From Ischnura elegans (Eukaryota > Arthropoda > Insecta > Odonata > Coenagrionidae), in assembly GCF_921293095.1 (NCBI RefSeq), contig NC_060249.1, positions 77,635,907 to 77,699,906 on the forward strand: DNA of 64,000 nucleotides. The letters are read 5' to 3'. The notes beneath the pieces are model-generated. The model was not told the DNA's origin, ran no database searches, and saw only the letters and a list, made by a program, of their open reading frames with translations. The first letter of the stretch is position 1, and every line of letters begins with the position of its first letter. The position numbers and the translations under genes are program-made. Shown here one piece after another: positions 12,501 to 23,726 of this stretch.

Positions 12501-15500
12501 CTGCTGAGCATATTATGCGGCTAGCAGTCCAGGTCGTGCGCATGGCGCCACAGCCGGAGAACAAAGCCCGAACTTTGAACACTAGAGGTGTTCGCTCTGG
12601 ACTTATGAAAGTATACCGGGACTAGCCACGGTGATAACTTTTTACGGAGTCACCCGCAATGCACAAATAGTGCGAAAAATCCACAGAGGAAAAATCATTC
12701 GCCTTGACCGGGATTCGAACCCGGATCCCTCGATTTCCGGCCGAGTGCTTTAGCCAGTTAAGCTACCGAGGCGTCATTCTCCCCTGTGGAAATTTGTGGA
12801 CTTTACCGGACAAGGTGGTATGGACTGCTGAGCATATTATGCGGCTAGCAGTCCAGGTCGTGCGCATGGCGCCACAGCCGGAGAACAAAGCCCGAACTTT
12901 GAACACTAGAGGTGTTCGCTCTGGACTTATGAAAGTATACCGGGACTAGCCACGGTGATAACTTTTTACGGAGTCACCCGCAATGCACAAATAGTGCGAA
13001 AAATCCACAGAGGAAAAATCATTCGCCTTGACCGGGATTCGAACCCGGATCCCTCGATTTCCGGCCGAGTGCTTTAGCCAGTTAAGCTACCGAGGCGTCA
13101 TTCTCCCCTGTGGAAATTTGTGGACTTTACCGGACAAGGTGGTATGGACTGCTGAGCATATTATGCGGCTAGCAGTCCAGGTCGTGCGCATGGCGCCACA
13201 GCCGGAGAACAAAGCCCGAACTTTGAACACTAGAGGTGTTCGCTCTGGACTTATGAAAGTATACCGGGACTAGCCACGGTGATAACTTTTTACGGAGTCA
13301 CCCGCAATGCACAAATAGTGCGAAAAAAAAAAAAAAAAAAAATCCGGTCCGGTAAAGTCCACAAATTTCCACAGGGGAGAATGACGCCTCGGTAGCTTAA
13401 CTGGCTAAAGCACTCGGCCGGAAATCGAGGGATCCGGGTTCGAATCCCGGTCAAGGCGAATGATTTTTCCTCTGTGGATTTTTCGCACTATTTGTGCATT
13501 GCGGGTGACTCCGTAAAAAGTTATCACCGTGGCTAGTCCCGGTATACTTTCATAAGTCCAGAGCGAACACCTCTAGTGTTCAAAGTTCGGGCTTTGTTCT
13601 CCGGCTGTGGCGCCATGCGCACGACCTGGACTGCTAGCCGCATAATATGCTCAGCAGTCCATACCACCTTGTCCGGTAAAGTCCACAAATTTCCACAGGG
13701 GAGAATGACGCCTCGGTAGCTTAACTGGCTAAAGCACTCGGCCGGAAATCGAGGGATCCGGGTTCGAATCCCGGTCAAGGCGAATGATTTTTCCTCTGTG
13801 GATTTTTCGCACTATTTGTGCATTGCGGGTGACTCCGTAAAAAGTTATCACCGTGGCTAGTCCCGGTATACTTTCATATATTGCGGTACTAAGTGTTTAC
13901 TGTAGTATATCAGCATACTGTTTATAAAAAGTATGCAATTTCCCTATTAACGTATCCCCCTTCCAATGGTCGTGGCTCAGACTCCTACAACGATGTTATT
14001 TAGGTATTATAAAGTTTTTGGTTTAACTGCTCCAGTTTTATATTTTATGCCCTTACTCAGATATTAATATTATAAATAATGCAAAATATGAGGGCTTCCA
14101 AGTCTCTATCGTCGGATATTTATCTTTAAATATAAAATAATCAACACGTCTAACAAATGAAGCTCTCACAACTGCTGGCAACTATTACAAACAATCACAA
14201 CAACAGCTTCGCGTGATGTTTAGGCACCTTTGACGTCATCGAGGCTTCGTCGGCAGTGGCTTGGGGGGTGAGGGAGTTTTTCCCGCGCTTTAAAATTCGT
14301 TATATTTATCATTAAATATCTCGCAAAGGAAAACTCAGATATACATGCGGTTTTCTTTGTTGTATTCAGAAAATAATTTTCTGTCTGCCTGTGAAATAAA
14401 AAAAAATCACGCAAGTTCCCCATTATCAATAAACAACACTGTTTTACACTTTGTATAGACTGTCTATATTACCGCCCACAAAACGAACAACCTGCTACGC
14501 CTGCCGCTTCGCCTTTTTTTCGCGCGAAATTTGAAAGACGTGACGTTATCGCGAAGCGTAGGTGCGATAAACGAATGACGGTCTCAAAATTTTCGTGACG
14601 TTATCGCGAAATGATGTTAAACTGGGTGACGTAGAACGAGGACTCAATGTACATCTAATTCAATATATGCTGATGACCACCTCGGGTTATTTTACTAGCA
14701 ATCTAAAAGGGGAATGACCATCACATGGGGTGTTTAATGGGCACTCAGATGGAACTAGACCATACTACATATAAAATGAATAGGTAATGAGGATTTGAAT
14801 ACTCTGTTGTGGGAGGATTTTAGCATGCCTTTTTCACGGGTCAGAAAAATTTCTGCTTGAAATAATTGTTGGACCCCAACTCTGGTGTTAATAACGTTAT
14901 ATGTATAATGAATTCCTCTTAACTGTCATATCACAAATAAAAATTTAATTCACAGCCATAGTTATAAATCTTAAGTTATGCAAACAGGTTGGTTATTTTA
15001 TTTTTTGGACTAAATTTTGTAAGTCCTTTTCATAATATTCTTTGGCATTTTTCTGGCATCACATTTGCTACCACTTTTGAAGCAAGGAATTTAATAGAAA
15101 ACTCATCCTTACAATTTTTGTTTAGATCTTAGTAATAATGAGTTTTTGTTGCAATCAAATGTATAGCATTTCTATGCTGTTCTTTTACATCTGAAGTCAG
15201 TGTTTTGAGACCTATTTTGCCCTGGAAAGTGGCATTATAAGGAGGCATAAAAACCATGTGAGTCTGTGACATTATATGTACATGATTTTTTTCGAGAGGC
15301 ACTTAAATCTCTTGGTAAAAAGGTTTATATCTTAAGAAGTATGCAGTTTTGGTTACCTGAGTTATATATCGTAGTGAAACTTGGGGCTCTGGAGCATTTC
15401 CACAGTTGGACTATTTGCTCTCTAGTAGTCCTTAGAGGAAATTAAACATCTGTCTTCAATAATAATATACTTATTCAATGGTACATTTTATAAAGGTATG

Positions 15501-16541
15501 AAACCAAATTAAGTCTCATTTGCTGAATTGCCTCACGCTCAGAGAAGTCAAAGTTACTTTATGGTTCTCTTAATCAGTAAATTTTATTTGAAAAAAAACT
15601 ACATGGGCAGTACTGATACAGGTTTATAAGTTTTTCGAGGTTGTTCAGTTAGTTCTGAGAAAAAAAGCTGAATGAGCATCCATGCACTCAAAGAAAATGC
15701 AAAGTGGAAGAAATACCATTAACACATTCAATGTAGGCCGATTTTCATTTAAGTCTTCATAATCTGCCACACGGTTTGAAAGGGGAAAGCTTGCTGAGAC
15801 CATACACACGATTGAATGACTCAGAAGTGGATATTAGTTACGAACGGAGGCAGAGAAAGGGCTCCCGGCCTGACCAGCGGAGCGTGTCAATTGATGTATC
15901 TCGTATTGGACAGGACCACGTCAATTGACGTGCTCCACACTGAATGTGTTAATTTAGACTTCTTCTTTAATTTTGAACATAGGTATTCATTAATGAAGCA
16001 GGAAATAAGTCCTCACCATTGGCAGTTAATATTAATTCTTTTGTGTTAACAATCTGTAATTTAGTGGTTTGAGGCAGAAGAAAATTCCTCAATGTTACTT
16101 ATACATACTCAAGACTATTAAATTATGTTGTATTTTATTCAATATGGTATTTCATACCCTTATTTTTTTAAAATGCTTTATTTGATATTGATTAAGATAT
16201 TTTTGCTTTTTCACGGTAATACCTTAACTAGTTTTACTTGGGAGAGGCCATGAGTAAAAATCCTGGTTTCCTGAAACTGCGAAAGATTCGAGCAGCCCAG
16301 AGCATTGCTCGCACTGTAAGTATCAATTGATTATTTGAAGTTCATGAATCAATTTGTTGTAGAACTGTTCTGTTCTAACTTTTTCTACAATGAAGATGGT
16401 AAAGACAAAGTGATGATAATTAATTGCTTCTTTCAGATCGCTGCATCTCAAAATAAAGTGTATGTTAGCAGCAATAATCTGATGATGAACATAAATGATC
16501 CTGCATATGATGACTTGAGTAACAAGTTGGCAAAGAAATGA
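3538..16541 (+). CDS. PHB2: Prohibitin-2
   Basis: Seven coding exons join to 297 aa: 3538-3667, 3843-3963, 4040-4265, 4589-4714, 6490-6597, 16238-16315, 16437-16541. Phases agree at every junction. The product starts [14 protein letters not shown], has an N-terminal hydrophobic anchor ([19 protein letters not shown]), then the SPFH/PHB domain ([44 protein letters not shown]-equivalent [14 protein letters not shown]) and the C-terminal coiled coil ([20 protein letters not shown]). Human PHB2 is 299 aa, so this copy looks complete. With PHB1 it forms ring complexes in the mitochondrial inner membrane that scaffold m-AAA protease, cristae and mitophagy. Introns 1-4 and 6 are GT-AG; intron 5 is AT-AC. 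The AATAAA at 16941 follows the TGA. The start is the first ATG in frame with the conserved N-terminus. Confidence 0.97.
5150..5915. repeat. Foldback repeat in PHB2 intron 4
   Basis: Two diverged inverted arms, about 5150-5290 and 5790-5915, share stretches such as AAAATTTTGTCCTTGTAATG and GCTCTCATACAA (read on opposite strands). About 500 bp lie between them, including a 107-codon open frame from 5655 that matches no family I recognise. The element's ends and duplication are not clear, so the class is unknown. Confidence 0.6.
6960..7010. repeat. Small hairpin insertion with 10-bp duplication
   Basis: GGGCATCATC occurs at 6960-6969 and again at 7001-7010. The 31 bases between them form a hairpin with arms CAAGGTTCTT and AAGAACCTTG. 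The sibling element near 52890-52910 has a single GGGCATCATC-type site and no hairpin, so this is an insertion in the 8-kb copy. Confidence 0.7.
10947..11181 (-). pseudogene. THAP-like zinc-finger relic inside the Tigger element
   Basis: On the minus strand an ATG at 11179-11181 opens [19 protein letters not shown], then [17 protein letters not shown] and [12 protein letters not shown] before a stop near 11030. The C-x4-C pair, the proline after the FxxIP strand and the RRKxxxxxxCRDE helix follow the N-terminal half of a THAP domain. A second piece in another frame, [14 protein letters not shown], ending at a stop at 10947, resembles the second half (C-x-SEDHF motif). One frame disruption therefore separates the halves. 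THAP domains bind DNA in host regulators and in P-element-like transposases; which of these this derives from is unclear. It is too short to be a working gene here. Confidence 0.6.
11376..13876. repeat. Palindromic tandem array of SINE family A (324-bp units)
   Basis: Six head-to-tail units of exactly 324 bp run 11377-13320 with the tRNA-like part on the minus strand (first at 11405-11476, then every 324 bp). A run of 20 A (13323-13342) follows, then one whole unit (13347-13670) and a 206-bp part unit (13671-13876) on the plus strand (tRNA-like parts 13386-13457 and 13710-13781). Units appear identical. The whole block lies between two copies of TATATTGCGGT (11365-11375 and 13877-13887). Each unit is about 200 bp of SINE plus about 125 bp of spacer. 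The tRNA-like anticodon loop is CCGGAAA, without the T at position 33, so it is not a tRNA gene. Confidence 0.9.
15723..15948. mobile_element. piggyBac-type MITE in PHB2 intron 5
   Basis: TTAA at 15719-15722 and 15949-15952 flank 226 bp whose ends are inverted repeats (CACATTCAATGTAGG versus CACATTCAGTGTGGA on the reverse of the right end). TTAA target duplication is diagnostic of piggyBac-type transposition. It encodes nothing. Confidence 0.8.
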
Positions 16542-16940
16542 CCGTGTGAGGAACCTCTTGAAGAGATGATTCCTGAGGAAGTAGTTACTGTGCAAGCAAC
16601 AAGTGAAGTTTCCCAAGAAGATGGCATTTGTTTAGTTGGAAATTGCTGTGTGTAGTTTTCATGTTGCGTTGTCTAAGAGACTATGTAATTATTGAATTCC
16701 TACCATGTTGAAATATTTTGACCTTGTGTCTGAGCATTGCATACTGATTTTGCATTTTTGGTATACATGTCCACTGAAGAGGTGGATGCTGGATTGATTT
16801 TTCCTTTATTTTTTCTGAAACTCAATCCTTAGTAAGGCTATCTATATAAGTATGTAGTGCAAGTGGCAGAAATGAGATCAAAAATTGTTAAATGTTCTGT
16901 AGACTGAAAGAAATTTATTTTCCACTCATACCGGTTAGAC

Positions 16941-16946
16941 AATAAA
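16941..16946 (+). terminator. PHB2: Polyadenylation signal AATAAA, PHB2
   Basis: AATAAA lies 400 nt after the PHB2 stop, giving a normal-sized 3' UTR (16542 to about 16970). Confidence 0.7.
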
Positions 16947-16969
16947 GTTTTCATGTATTATTTTTAATT

Positions 16970-18496
16970 TTATGTTATTTTTTTGTCTTTTTAACTTATA
17001 GTTAGGGAGTTATCAATGAAAATTTAATGGTTCAGATGCAACTTCCCTTCTACAAACCCCATGTAGTCCAATGTTGTATGATCAAAATTCCAAGGATATT
17101 AGCCGTAATAAAAGGTTTCTGAGACAGCTAAGTGTGACATGATGCATCTTTGTCATTAGAAAATCTTAACTTGGTGCAAGGGGTAATGCCTAGATCACAC
17201 ACAGCCTATCCCTCTGAGGATGTTGCTTCTATCTTATAATGTGAGGATTGTGATGTCTTAATTGCAAATTAATATGCCTCTGATCTATTTATAATTTTAA
17301 GTGCATCCAATGCAAAAGATTAGACCAATTGTGCCCTTAAATATATATATGGTGTTATATGTATATGTTAGGCATCAACCATGGTGGGATGTGAAGTGTT
17401 CTTAATCTGAAACCTCATTTGCCTTTGAGTACATTGTCATTATGCATCCAGTGCCGTGATAGATACATATTTGCATTAATAGTATAATGAAAAGACTGAT
17501 ATCATGTACCAGCCTACTCTCTGCCTAAAATGGGTTGTTCACGGCTTGAGTTAAAAGAAATTGTTGGGGCAGGCATGGAGAGAAAAGTTAAATTCTAGGG
17601 CTATCTTGCCTGCCAATGTTTGATTAAGCATGTAAATAGTTAACATTCAATTTATATGTCTATACAAAGAGGATTATTGCTCTTCCTATGTTAACAGGTT
17701 AAAGACATAGATTCAGTATTGGGAGGGAGTTGACAATGCACCAGAATGTATAGTATATTACACGAGAAGTAAGAAAAATGTCTTAAGTAGAATAAAAATT
17801 CACTACATTCAAAAAGATGAATTTAATTAACCAATCCTGTTTCTGCCTACTCGGTGCCCATTACTGATAGGTTGTTAAGGTTTTATCATCCTGGAAAACT
17901 TCAATTACATTTATCTTAGTTATTGCTTTGAAACACTATAATTTATGGCATAAAACATGTACACTTCATTTCAATCATGCACCCTATATACTCACCTTTT
18001 TCAAAATCCTTTCACAATAGGGTGGTTTCCTTTATTTTTTTATTGCCTAAATCGAAAGATTATTACTCCTGGAGTGCACATTTCACGCTCTTAGATTTTC
18101 GAATGACGATATCTATTTTTCACAATTAAATGAAAAGTGAAAAATTTCAAGCACGCGAAAATGCGACGGCTAAGTAGGAATGATGGGATAAGTCCGTGTG
18201 ACGTATTTCTGGTTCCCGCTGCTGCAAGTGAGGTGACCTTGGGACGAGGCTTTGAGCGCTGATACGATGCAGGATGCTAGCAGGTAGCAGTGTACCCTGC
18301 TAGCTGGTAGCGCTTGGCTTAAATAAGGATTATAAATACCTTACCAAACGAAGAAAACTTCCCGACCTTAGCCAGTTTTAATAAGTGATTATTAAGACAT
18401 GTTTCCCTGAGCTCTGTGCCTCATGCATGCATTGGTAATCTCAGACGATGTAAAACTCCTATCTACTCGTACAGAAACAAGGTCCCTGTGACGTCA
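16970..18496. other. Intergenic DNA downstream of PHB2
   Basis: AT-rich sequence without a supported gene or a recognisable element until the hAT MITE at 18505. A TGACGTCA palindrome lies near 18490-18497. Confidence 0.4.
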
Positions 18497-18504
18497 CGTG
18501 GAGT

Positions 18505-18699
18505 CATAGGTGGATCCGGGGGGGGGGGGGGCACGTGCCCCCCCCCAGACCCTCAAAAATATGCAAGATTTTTAATACGGTCCCATTATCATTGCATTCG
18601 TTTTGTATTACGAGGTATCCTTGTGCCCCACCCAGAACAAAATCCTGGATACGGCCTTGCTTGTGCCCCTCCCAGAAAAAAATCCTGGATCCGCCCCTG
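18505..18699. mobile_element. hAT-type MITE with G-run
   Basis: 195 bp between 8-bp duplications CGTGGAGT (18497-18504 and 18700-18707). The ends are CATAGGTGGATCCGG and, on the reverse strand, CAGGGGCGGATCCAGG, a form widespread among animal hAT MITEs. A run of 14 G lies just inside the left end. A second internal copy of the right-end motif (near 18633-18660) suggests a partial internal duplication. Confidence 0.85.
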
Positions 18700-18707
18700 C
18701 GTGGAGT

Positions 18708-19796
18708 GGAATCGCATGGAGGCCAATGTGGCCTTTTTCAAATGAGGTTAAAATTGACCGTGGCCATTCGTCTAAACTGGGATTTCTAAAACCAAATAAT
18801 TAGTATATTATGAATACAGTAATGGAGGGTAAGGAATCGCAATCAAGGCATTTCGTTTTCTTTGATGAAGGAAACTACCCTATTTGCATCATCCTCTTTC
18901 TTTGTATGATATGTATTTATTGCTTCATTTACATACTTGATTCCCTTTCATTCACCACCTTGTTTCCTTAACCACCAAGTATAACTCTTCCTCATGCTCT
19001 CCATCCATCTCACCACCTCCATTCTTCCCTATGCATACATATTTACATCTGGAATGCCTTCACTCCATTAAGGCCATTTTTACATGGGGCATATCATTGC
19101 ACAGGTTAGCACTGAAAACATTTGTTGAAATTGCAAGAATGTTAGGTTGGAATTAAAGCAGGGGCTATTTTGCCTTCTTATATGCACTCTCGCAATTCAC
19201 CACTTTACATGATGCAATTTTGAATGTGCCTTCGTAAATACATCAGATTGTGCAATGAAAATGCACCCTCCAAATTTACCCTGTTTCAGCTTCAGCAAGA
19301 AGTCTGGTGCGGGCTAAAGGCTCGGTTACACCATACCAACGAAATTTTCCCGGAATAATAAAATTAAAATCTATTTTAACACACCAATATCACCGATGAA
19401 CATGAGTATTGAGTTGTACAAATTATTCAACCCAAAAAAATCGACCCATATCAGTTAATGTCTAAAGGCATGAACGAATTTGGTGGATCAGAGTGAAAAA
19501 TGAGTGAATGCATGAACCAAATTAGAACAGGTTCTATTTTCTGCCAATACATTCATACAAGTTGGGTGGTTACAAAGTGAATTTTGGTGTTCGTTCATTC
19601 CGACATTGATAGAATATGTTTTAATGTACTGGGTAACCAGGCCTTCTTATTGTGTTCTCAGGAATTTATTCATTTTTGACCATAATAAATTCATGATTTG
19701 GGGCCAGAGGGTGCAAGGGCATACTCAGGATCATAACTAGGGGGGGGGGCAACCTAGTTACGACATTAGTTTATGAGATTATTTCCTAGAAAAAAT
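18708..19796. other. Intergenic DNA
   Basis: No gene supported. Near 19730-19770 a G-run flanked by AACTAG and CAACCTAGTT looks like a short remnant of another G-rich MITE. Confidence 0.35.
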
Positions 19797-19826
19797 AGTT
19801 TTATTTTAGTTACTTACTACTTGGCA

Positions 19827-20304
19827 CTACAGCCCAGTATGGGCTTTGGCCTCCCTCAAGACGCCTGTCCATTCTCTCCTGTTCTGGACTTTCTCCCACC
19901 ATCTGACAATCCTCATAGCCTTTATGTCTTCTTCCACATGCTGCATCCATCTTTTCCTCGGTCTTCCTCTTTTTCTCTTTCCATCCATATTTCCATGTAG
20001 AATCTTCTTAGGCATCCTTTCTTCACTCATTCTTTTTACATGACTTAGCCAAGCTAGCCGTTGGGTCTTCACAAACCTCACTATGTCTTCGCCTCGGATA
20101 ATATTTTCTATTTCCTTGTTTGTTCTTATCCTCCAAGTTACCCCATCTGTCACGGGACCATATATCTTTCGCAAAACCTTCCGTTCAAATATCCGCAGAG
20201 CTTGCTCGTTTCCAGCGGAGATGCTCCACGTTTCTGCTCCATATGTCACGACCGGTCTGATAAGTGTCTTATAGATCTTGAATTTCATCTCCTTAGATAG
20301 AAGA
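19827..20304 (-). pseudogene. RTE-like LINE ORF, C-terminal segment
   Basis: Reads KEMKFKIYKTLIRPVVTYGA, ETWSI, then VLRKIYGPV, WLSHVKRM, KRKRGRPRKRW and ends REAKAHTGL with a stop. This is the conserved region after the reverse transcriptase in these LINEs. It continues seamlessly from KLLKSTLLS at 23740 once the plus-strand LINE and one copy of its duplication are removed. Confidence 0.88.
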
Positions 20305-23300
20305 CTCGCGGCTGAGCTAAAAGCCACCGAGTGCGTCCACCGGGTTGCGGATGGTGGGTCGACCTTTAGATATAGAGGTTAGCTGCGAGATAAGCGAGTT
20401 CTCTCGTCGAATAAGCAGTCGTGGACAAAAAGCGGCGGTATTCTGAGGGGGTATTGGGCTACCCTTGGGTAAGGTAGGCAATTTAAAAGATACCAAAACC
20501 TGTGAAGATACCGTGACTTGGCGACTGGGGGCCGCCAATAATTATGCCTCCCATCACCCAGGGGAGAGGGCAGCAGCTCTTCTTCACATGTGCGAAGGTG
20601 GAGACCATACTGGTCGGTATAGCGACACACATTCCACTACGGGCGTGGTAACATTTACTTTAACGGCTGTAGTACTGCGATGTGGAAGGCAAGGGGAAAC
20701 CACCACATTATCATCCCGAGGAGTCACAGCTACTCCACTCAATTAATATAATGACATGATGGAATTCTCTCGGGTAATATATTCCGGAGGTAAACTAGTC
20801 CCCCATTCGGATCTCCGGGCGGGGACTACTCGAGAGGGTACATCGGTCAAACGAGATAGAATGTTACGGATAGGAACAATCGAACGTCAGATCACTTAGT
20901 ACCTGCGGTAAGCTAGAGAACTTGAAGGTGGAGATGCGAAGAATGAACCTCGATGTATTAGGCATCAGCGAAATGAAGTGGCCCCAGGAAGGAGACTTTT
21001 GGAGTGGAAGCTACAGAATGATACACACGGGATCGCTAAATGGTAATGCTGGAGTAGGCATAATGCTTAGAAAGAGCACCGGGATGCGTGTTGAAAGCTA
21101 CCTGCAGTTTAATGAAAGGATAGTAATGGTGAAGATAGATACTAAACCCGTAGCTACTGTAGTGGTACAGGTTTACATGCCTACGTCAGATTATGAAGAC
21201 GAAGAAGTAGAAGATGTCTACCAAGATATAGCGGAAGTTATCAAGCAGATAAGAGGGGAAGAAAATCTTATTATTTTAGGGGACTGGAACGCTGTCGTCG
21301 GCGAAGGTCAAGACGGAATAATAACTGGGAAATATGGGTTGGGTAACCGAAATGAAAGAGGAGAAAGGCTACTTGAATTCTGCACGGAGCACAGGCTAGT
21401 GGTTGCCAACACTTTATTCAAAAATCCCCTGCGAAAAAGATACACGTGGAAGATGCCAGGAGACCGTAGAAGATTCCAAATCGACTACATTCTAGTGAAA
21501 CAAAGATTCAGGAACCAGGTGAAGGACTGCAAAAGCTATCCAGGGGCAGATATCGATAGTGACCACAACCTAGTTATGATGAAATGCCACTTTAAATTTA
21601 AAAAGTTGAAGAAAGCCGTGAAAAACATACGGCAGGTTGAAAAATTGAGGGAGGTTCAGCATCAACTGGCTTTTAAAGAGGCTGTAGAAAATAAAATAGG
21701 GGAGGATCCGACAAACAAACCAATGGAAGAGAGTTGGAAAACCATTAGAAGTGGTCTGCAGGCGGCAGCTGAGGAAGTTCTTGGTAAAAGAAGAGTTGTT
21801 ATGAAAAAACCATGGATCACGCAGGAAGTATTAGATCTCATTGAAGAAAGAAGAAAATACAAGGCTGCGAAAACAGAGGAAGGACAGAATCGTTACAAGA
21901 GGATAAGGAACGAAATATGTCGTAAAGCGCGGAAGGCTAGAGAAACATGGATGAAAAGCATTTGCGAAGACGTGCAAAACAATCTTAAACATGGAAAAGT
22001 AGAGGCCGCTTATAGGATAGTGAGGAACCACTTTAAGGAAAGGGGCGTAAGATGTAATACCCTTAGGGATAAAAACGGAGAACTATTGATTGAAAACGAA
22101 GAAAAAGGGAAGAGATGGAAGGAATATCTGGAAGATTTGTACAAAGGAAGTCGCCTCAGAACCAATGCTATCGAAAACGAGAGGGAAGTGGATGCCGATG
22201 ACATGGGAGCCCCAATATTAAGATCGGAATTTGATGCGGCTGTACGAGACCTCAGGATAAATAAAGCGTCTGGCATTGATGACATTCCTGCAGAACTAAT
22301 TAAAAATTCAGGAGAGAAGACGTTGAACCAGCTATACAAAATCATTAGTGAAATGTATACGACAGGTGAGATACCAAAGGATTTCGAGAGGAACATTATA
22401 ATCCCTATTCCTAAGAAGAAACGAGCGGAGAAGTGCGAAGATTTTAGGACCATAAGCCTAACTACACATGCATCAAAGATACTGACAAGGATCATCTATA
22501 GAAGAATAGAACGAGAAGCAGAAGAGTACTTGGATGAGGACCAATTTGGATTCAGAAAAAACAAAGGCACAAGGGAAGCAATATTGGCCCTAAGACTGCT
22601 CATAGAAAAGAGAATGGAAAAGAACAAGCCAACATTCGTTGCGTTTGTGGACTTAGAGAAAGCATTTGATAACGTGGATTGGAGCACAATGCTTGGAATC
22701 CTAAAGGAAATTGGGGTTCTTTATAATGACAGAAGAATCATCCACAGTTTATACAAAAACCAAGTAGCCGTGATGAAATCAGGGCCCAGCTGTGAAGAAG
22801 CAAGAATTAAGAAAGGAGTGCGACAAGGCTGTACATTGTCACCCGTAATTTCAACGTTTACATTGAAAAAGCCATTAAGGAAATCAAAGAAAAGGCATTG
22901 GGAGTGAATATCCATGGAGAAAAAATAAGCATGCTAAGATTTGCCGATGACATAGCCGTTATAGCAGAAACAGAGAAGGATTTGAAAAATATTCTGGTTA
23001 ATATGGGTAGGGTAATGAGTAGATATCAACTGAAAATAAGCACGAAGAAAACCAAGATCTTAGTATGCAGCACACGAGAAGAAGTGAAGACCAACATTAA
23101 AATAGGGAGGCAAAAACTAATAGAGGTGGATGAATTCTGTTATTTGGGAAGCAAGATAACTAGTGACGGGAGAAGCAAGAAAGAAATTATCACCAGAATA
23201 GCCCAGGCGAAGAGAGCATTCCACCAAAAGAGAGACCTGCTTACAGCGGGAAACTTAAATATGGAAGTAAAGAAACAATTTATAAGAACCTACATCTGGA

Positions 23301-23726
23301 GTATGCTCCTATATGGAAGTGACGCATGGACAATGACCGCAGCGGAGAAAGCAAGAATAGAGGCCTTTGAAATGTGGTGCTACAGAAGAATGATGAAAAT
23401 CAAATGGATCGACCGAGTTAGTAACGAGGAAGTCCTAAGAAGGGTAGGAGAGAAGAGAAGCTTCATGAAAACCTTAATAAGAAGACGGAACAACCTTATA
23501 GGCCACATCTTGAGACATGATGGCCTGATGAAGACAATCGTCGAAGGACAGGTGGAAGGCAAGAATGGAAAAGGAAGACCTCGAACAAAATATATGGAAC
23601 AAGTAAAGAGAGATGTGAAAGAGAAGAAATACGTAGGAGTGAAAAGATTAGCTGATAGGAGAACTGAGTGGAGAGCTGCGTCAAACCAATCCTAGGATTG
23701 TTGACCAGTGATGATGATGATGATGA
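20305..23726 (+). mobile_element. LINE inserted in the minus-strand LINE
   Basis: 3,422 bp between two copies of TAGATAGAAGA (20294-20304 and 23727-23737). The 3' end is a short GAT microsatellite rather than poly-A. The element carries endonuclease and reverse transcriptase frames (20922-23695). The 5' end, from about 20305, is a GC-richer leader. The clade is close to that of its host LINE but the sequence is clearly different. Confidence 0.9.
20900..23695 (+). pseudogene. LINE endonuclease-reverse transcriptase (near intact)
   Basis: Frame 1 (20922-22907) encodes an APE-type endonuclease (LDVLGISEMKW, LIILGDWNAVVG, IDSDHNLVMMK) followed by reverse transcriptase (NKASGIDDIPAELIKNSG, FVDLEKAFDNVDW, KGVRQGCTLSP). 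A frameshift of one step just after LSP moves the rest, FNVYIEKAIKEI and the catalytic FADDIAV, into the second frame (22898-23695), which ends with the LLYGSDAWTM and KGRPRTKYMEQVKRD C-terminal region. Upstream of 20922 the frame can be read back through NVRSLSTCGKLENLK to a second one-base disruption near 20880. Two small lesions therefore separate it from an intact frame, which indicates a fairly young copy. Confidence 0.88.

Larger units (their letters stand above)
6632..14649. mobile_element. Giant Tigger/pogo-like element (8.0 kb)
   Basis: Terminal inverted repeats start CAGTGAGTCCTCGTTTAACG on the left and CATTGAGTCCTCGTTCTACG on the reverse of the right, flanked by TA at 6630-6631 and 14650-14651. 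CAG-starting ends, TA duplication and the CCTCGTTTA motif are typical of Tigger/pogo elements. About 250-300 bp at each end match the 854-bp element at 52397-53250, so the two are siblings. The interior has no recognisable DDE transposase. It holds a THAP-like relic (10947-11181, minus), a minus-strand frame of 100 codons at 9960-10262 of unknown origin, four TGACGTCA palindromes and the SINE array. It starts only 34 nt downstream of the AT-AC donor. Confidence 0.85.
6598..16237 (+). other. PHB2: U12-type AT-AC intron of PHB2 (intron 5)
   Basis: The exon stops after ATG at 6597 and the intron opens ATATCCTTTT, the consensus of minor-spliceosome donors. It closes with CCTTAAC (16222-16228), the U12 branch-site consensus, 10 nt before a terminal AC at 16236-16237. 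Joining 6597 to 16238 restores the conserved [14 protein letters not shown] sequence. No GT-AG pair does this: reading through the donor gives ISFSHS and a stop. Length is 9,640 nt, of which 8,018 is one transposon insertion (6632-14649); a piggyBac MITE sits at 15723-15948. Confidence 0.93.

Noticed and set aside
11369-13778. Seven repeated open frames of about 81 codons
   Set aside because: They are translations of the SINE unit across its tRNA-like part and recur every 324 bp; no protein family and no start context.
11405-13781. A cluster of eight tRNA genes
   Set aside because: The cloverleaf is imperfect: acceptor mismatch, CCGGAAA loop without T33, and a GGA anticodon without the long variable arm of tRNA-Ser. 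The units sit in SINE copies with target-site duplications.
11376-13876. CRISPR array
   Set aside because: The repeats are 324-bp identical units without variable spacers, in a eukaryotic genome.
18416-18803. Overlapping open frames of 66-109 codons
   Set aside because: They run through the G-run and repeated ends of a hAT-type MITE.
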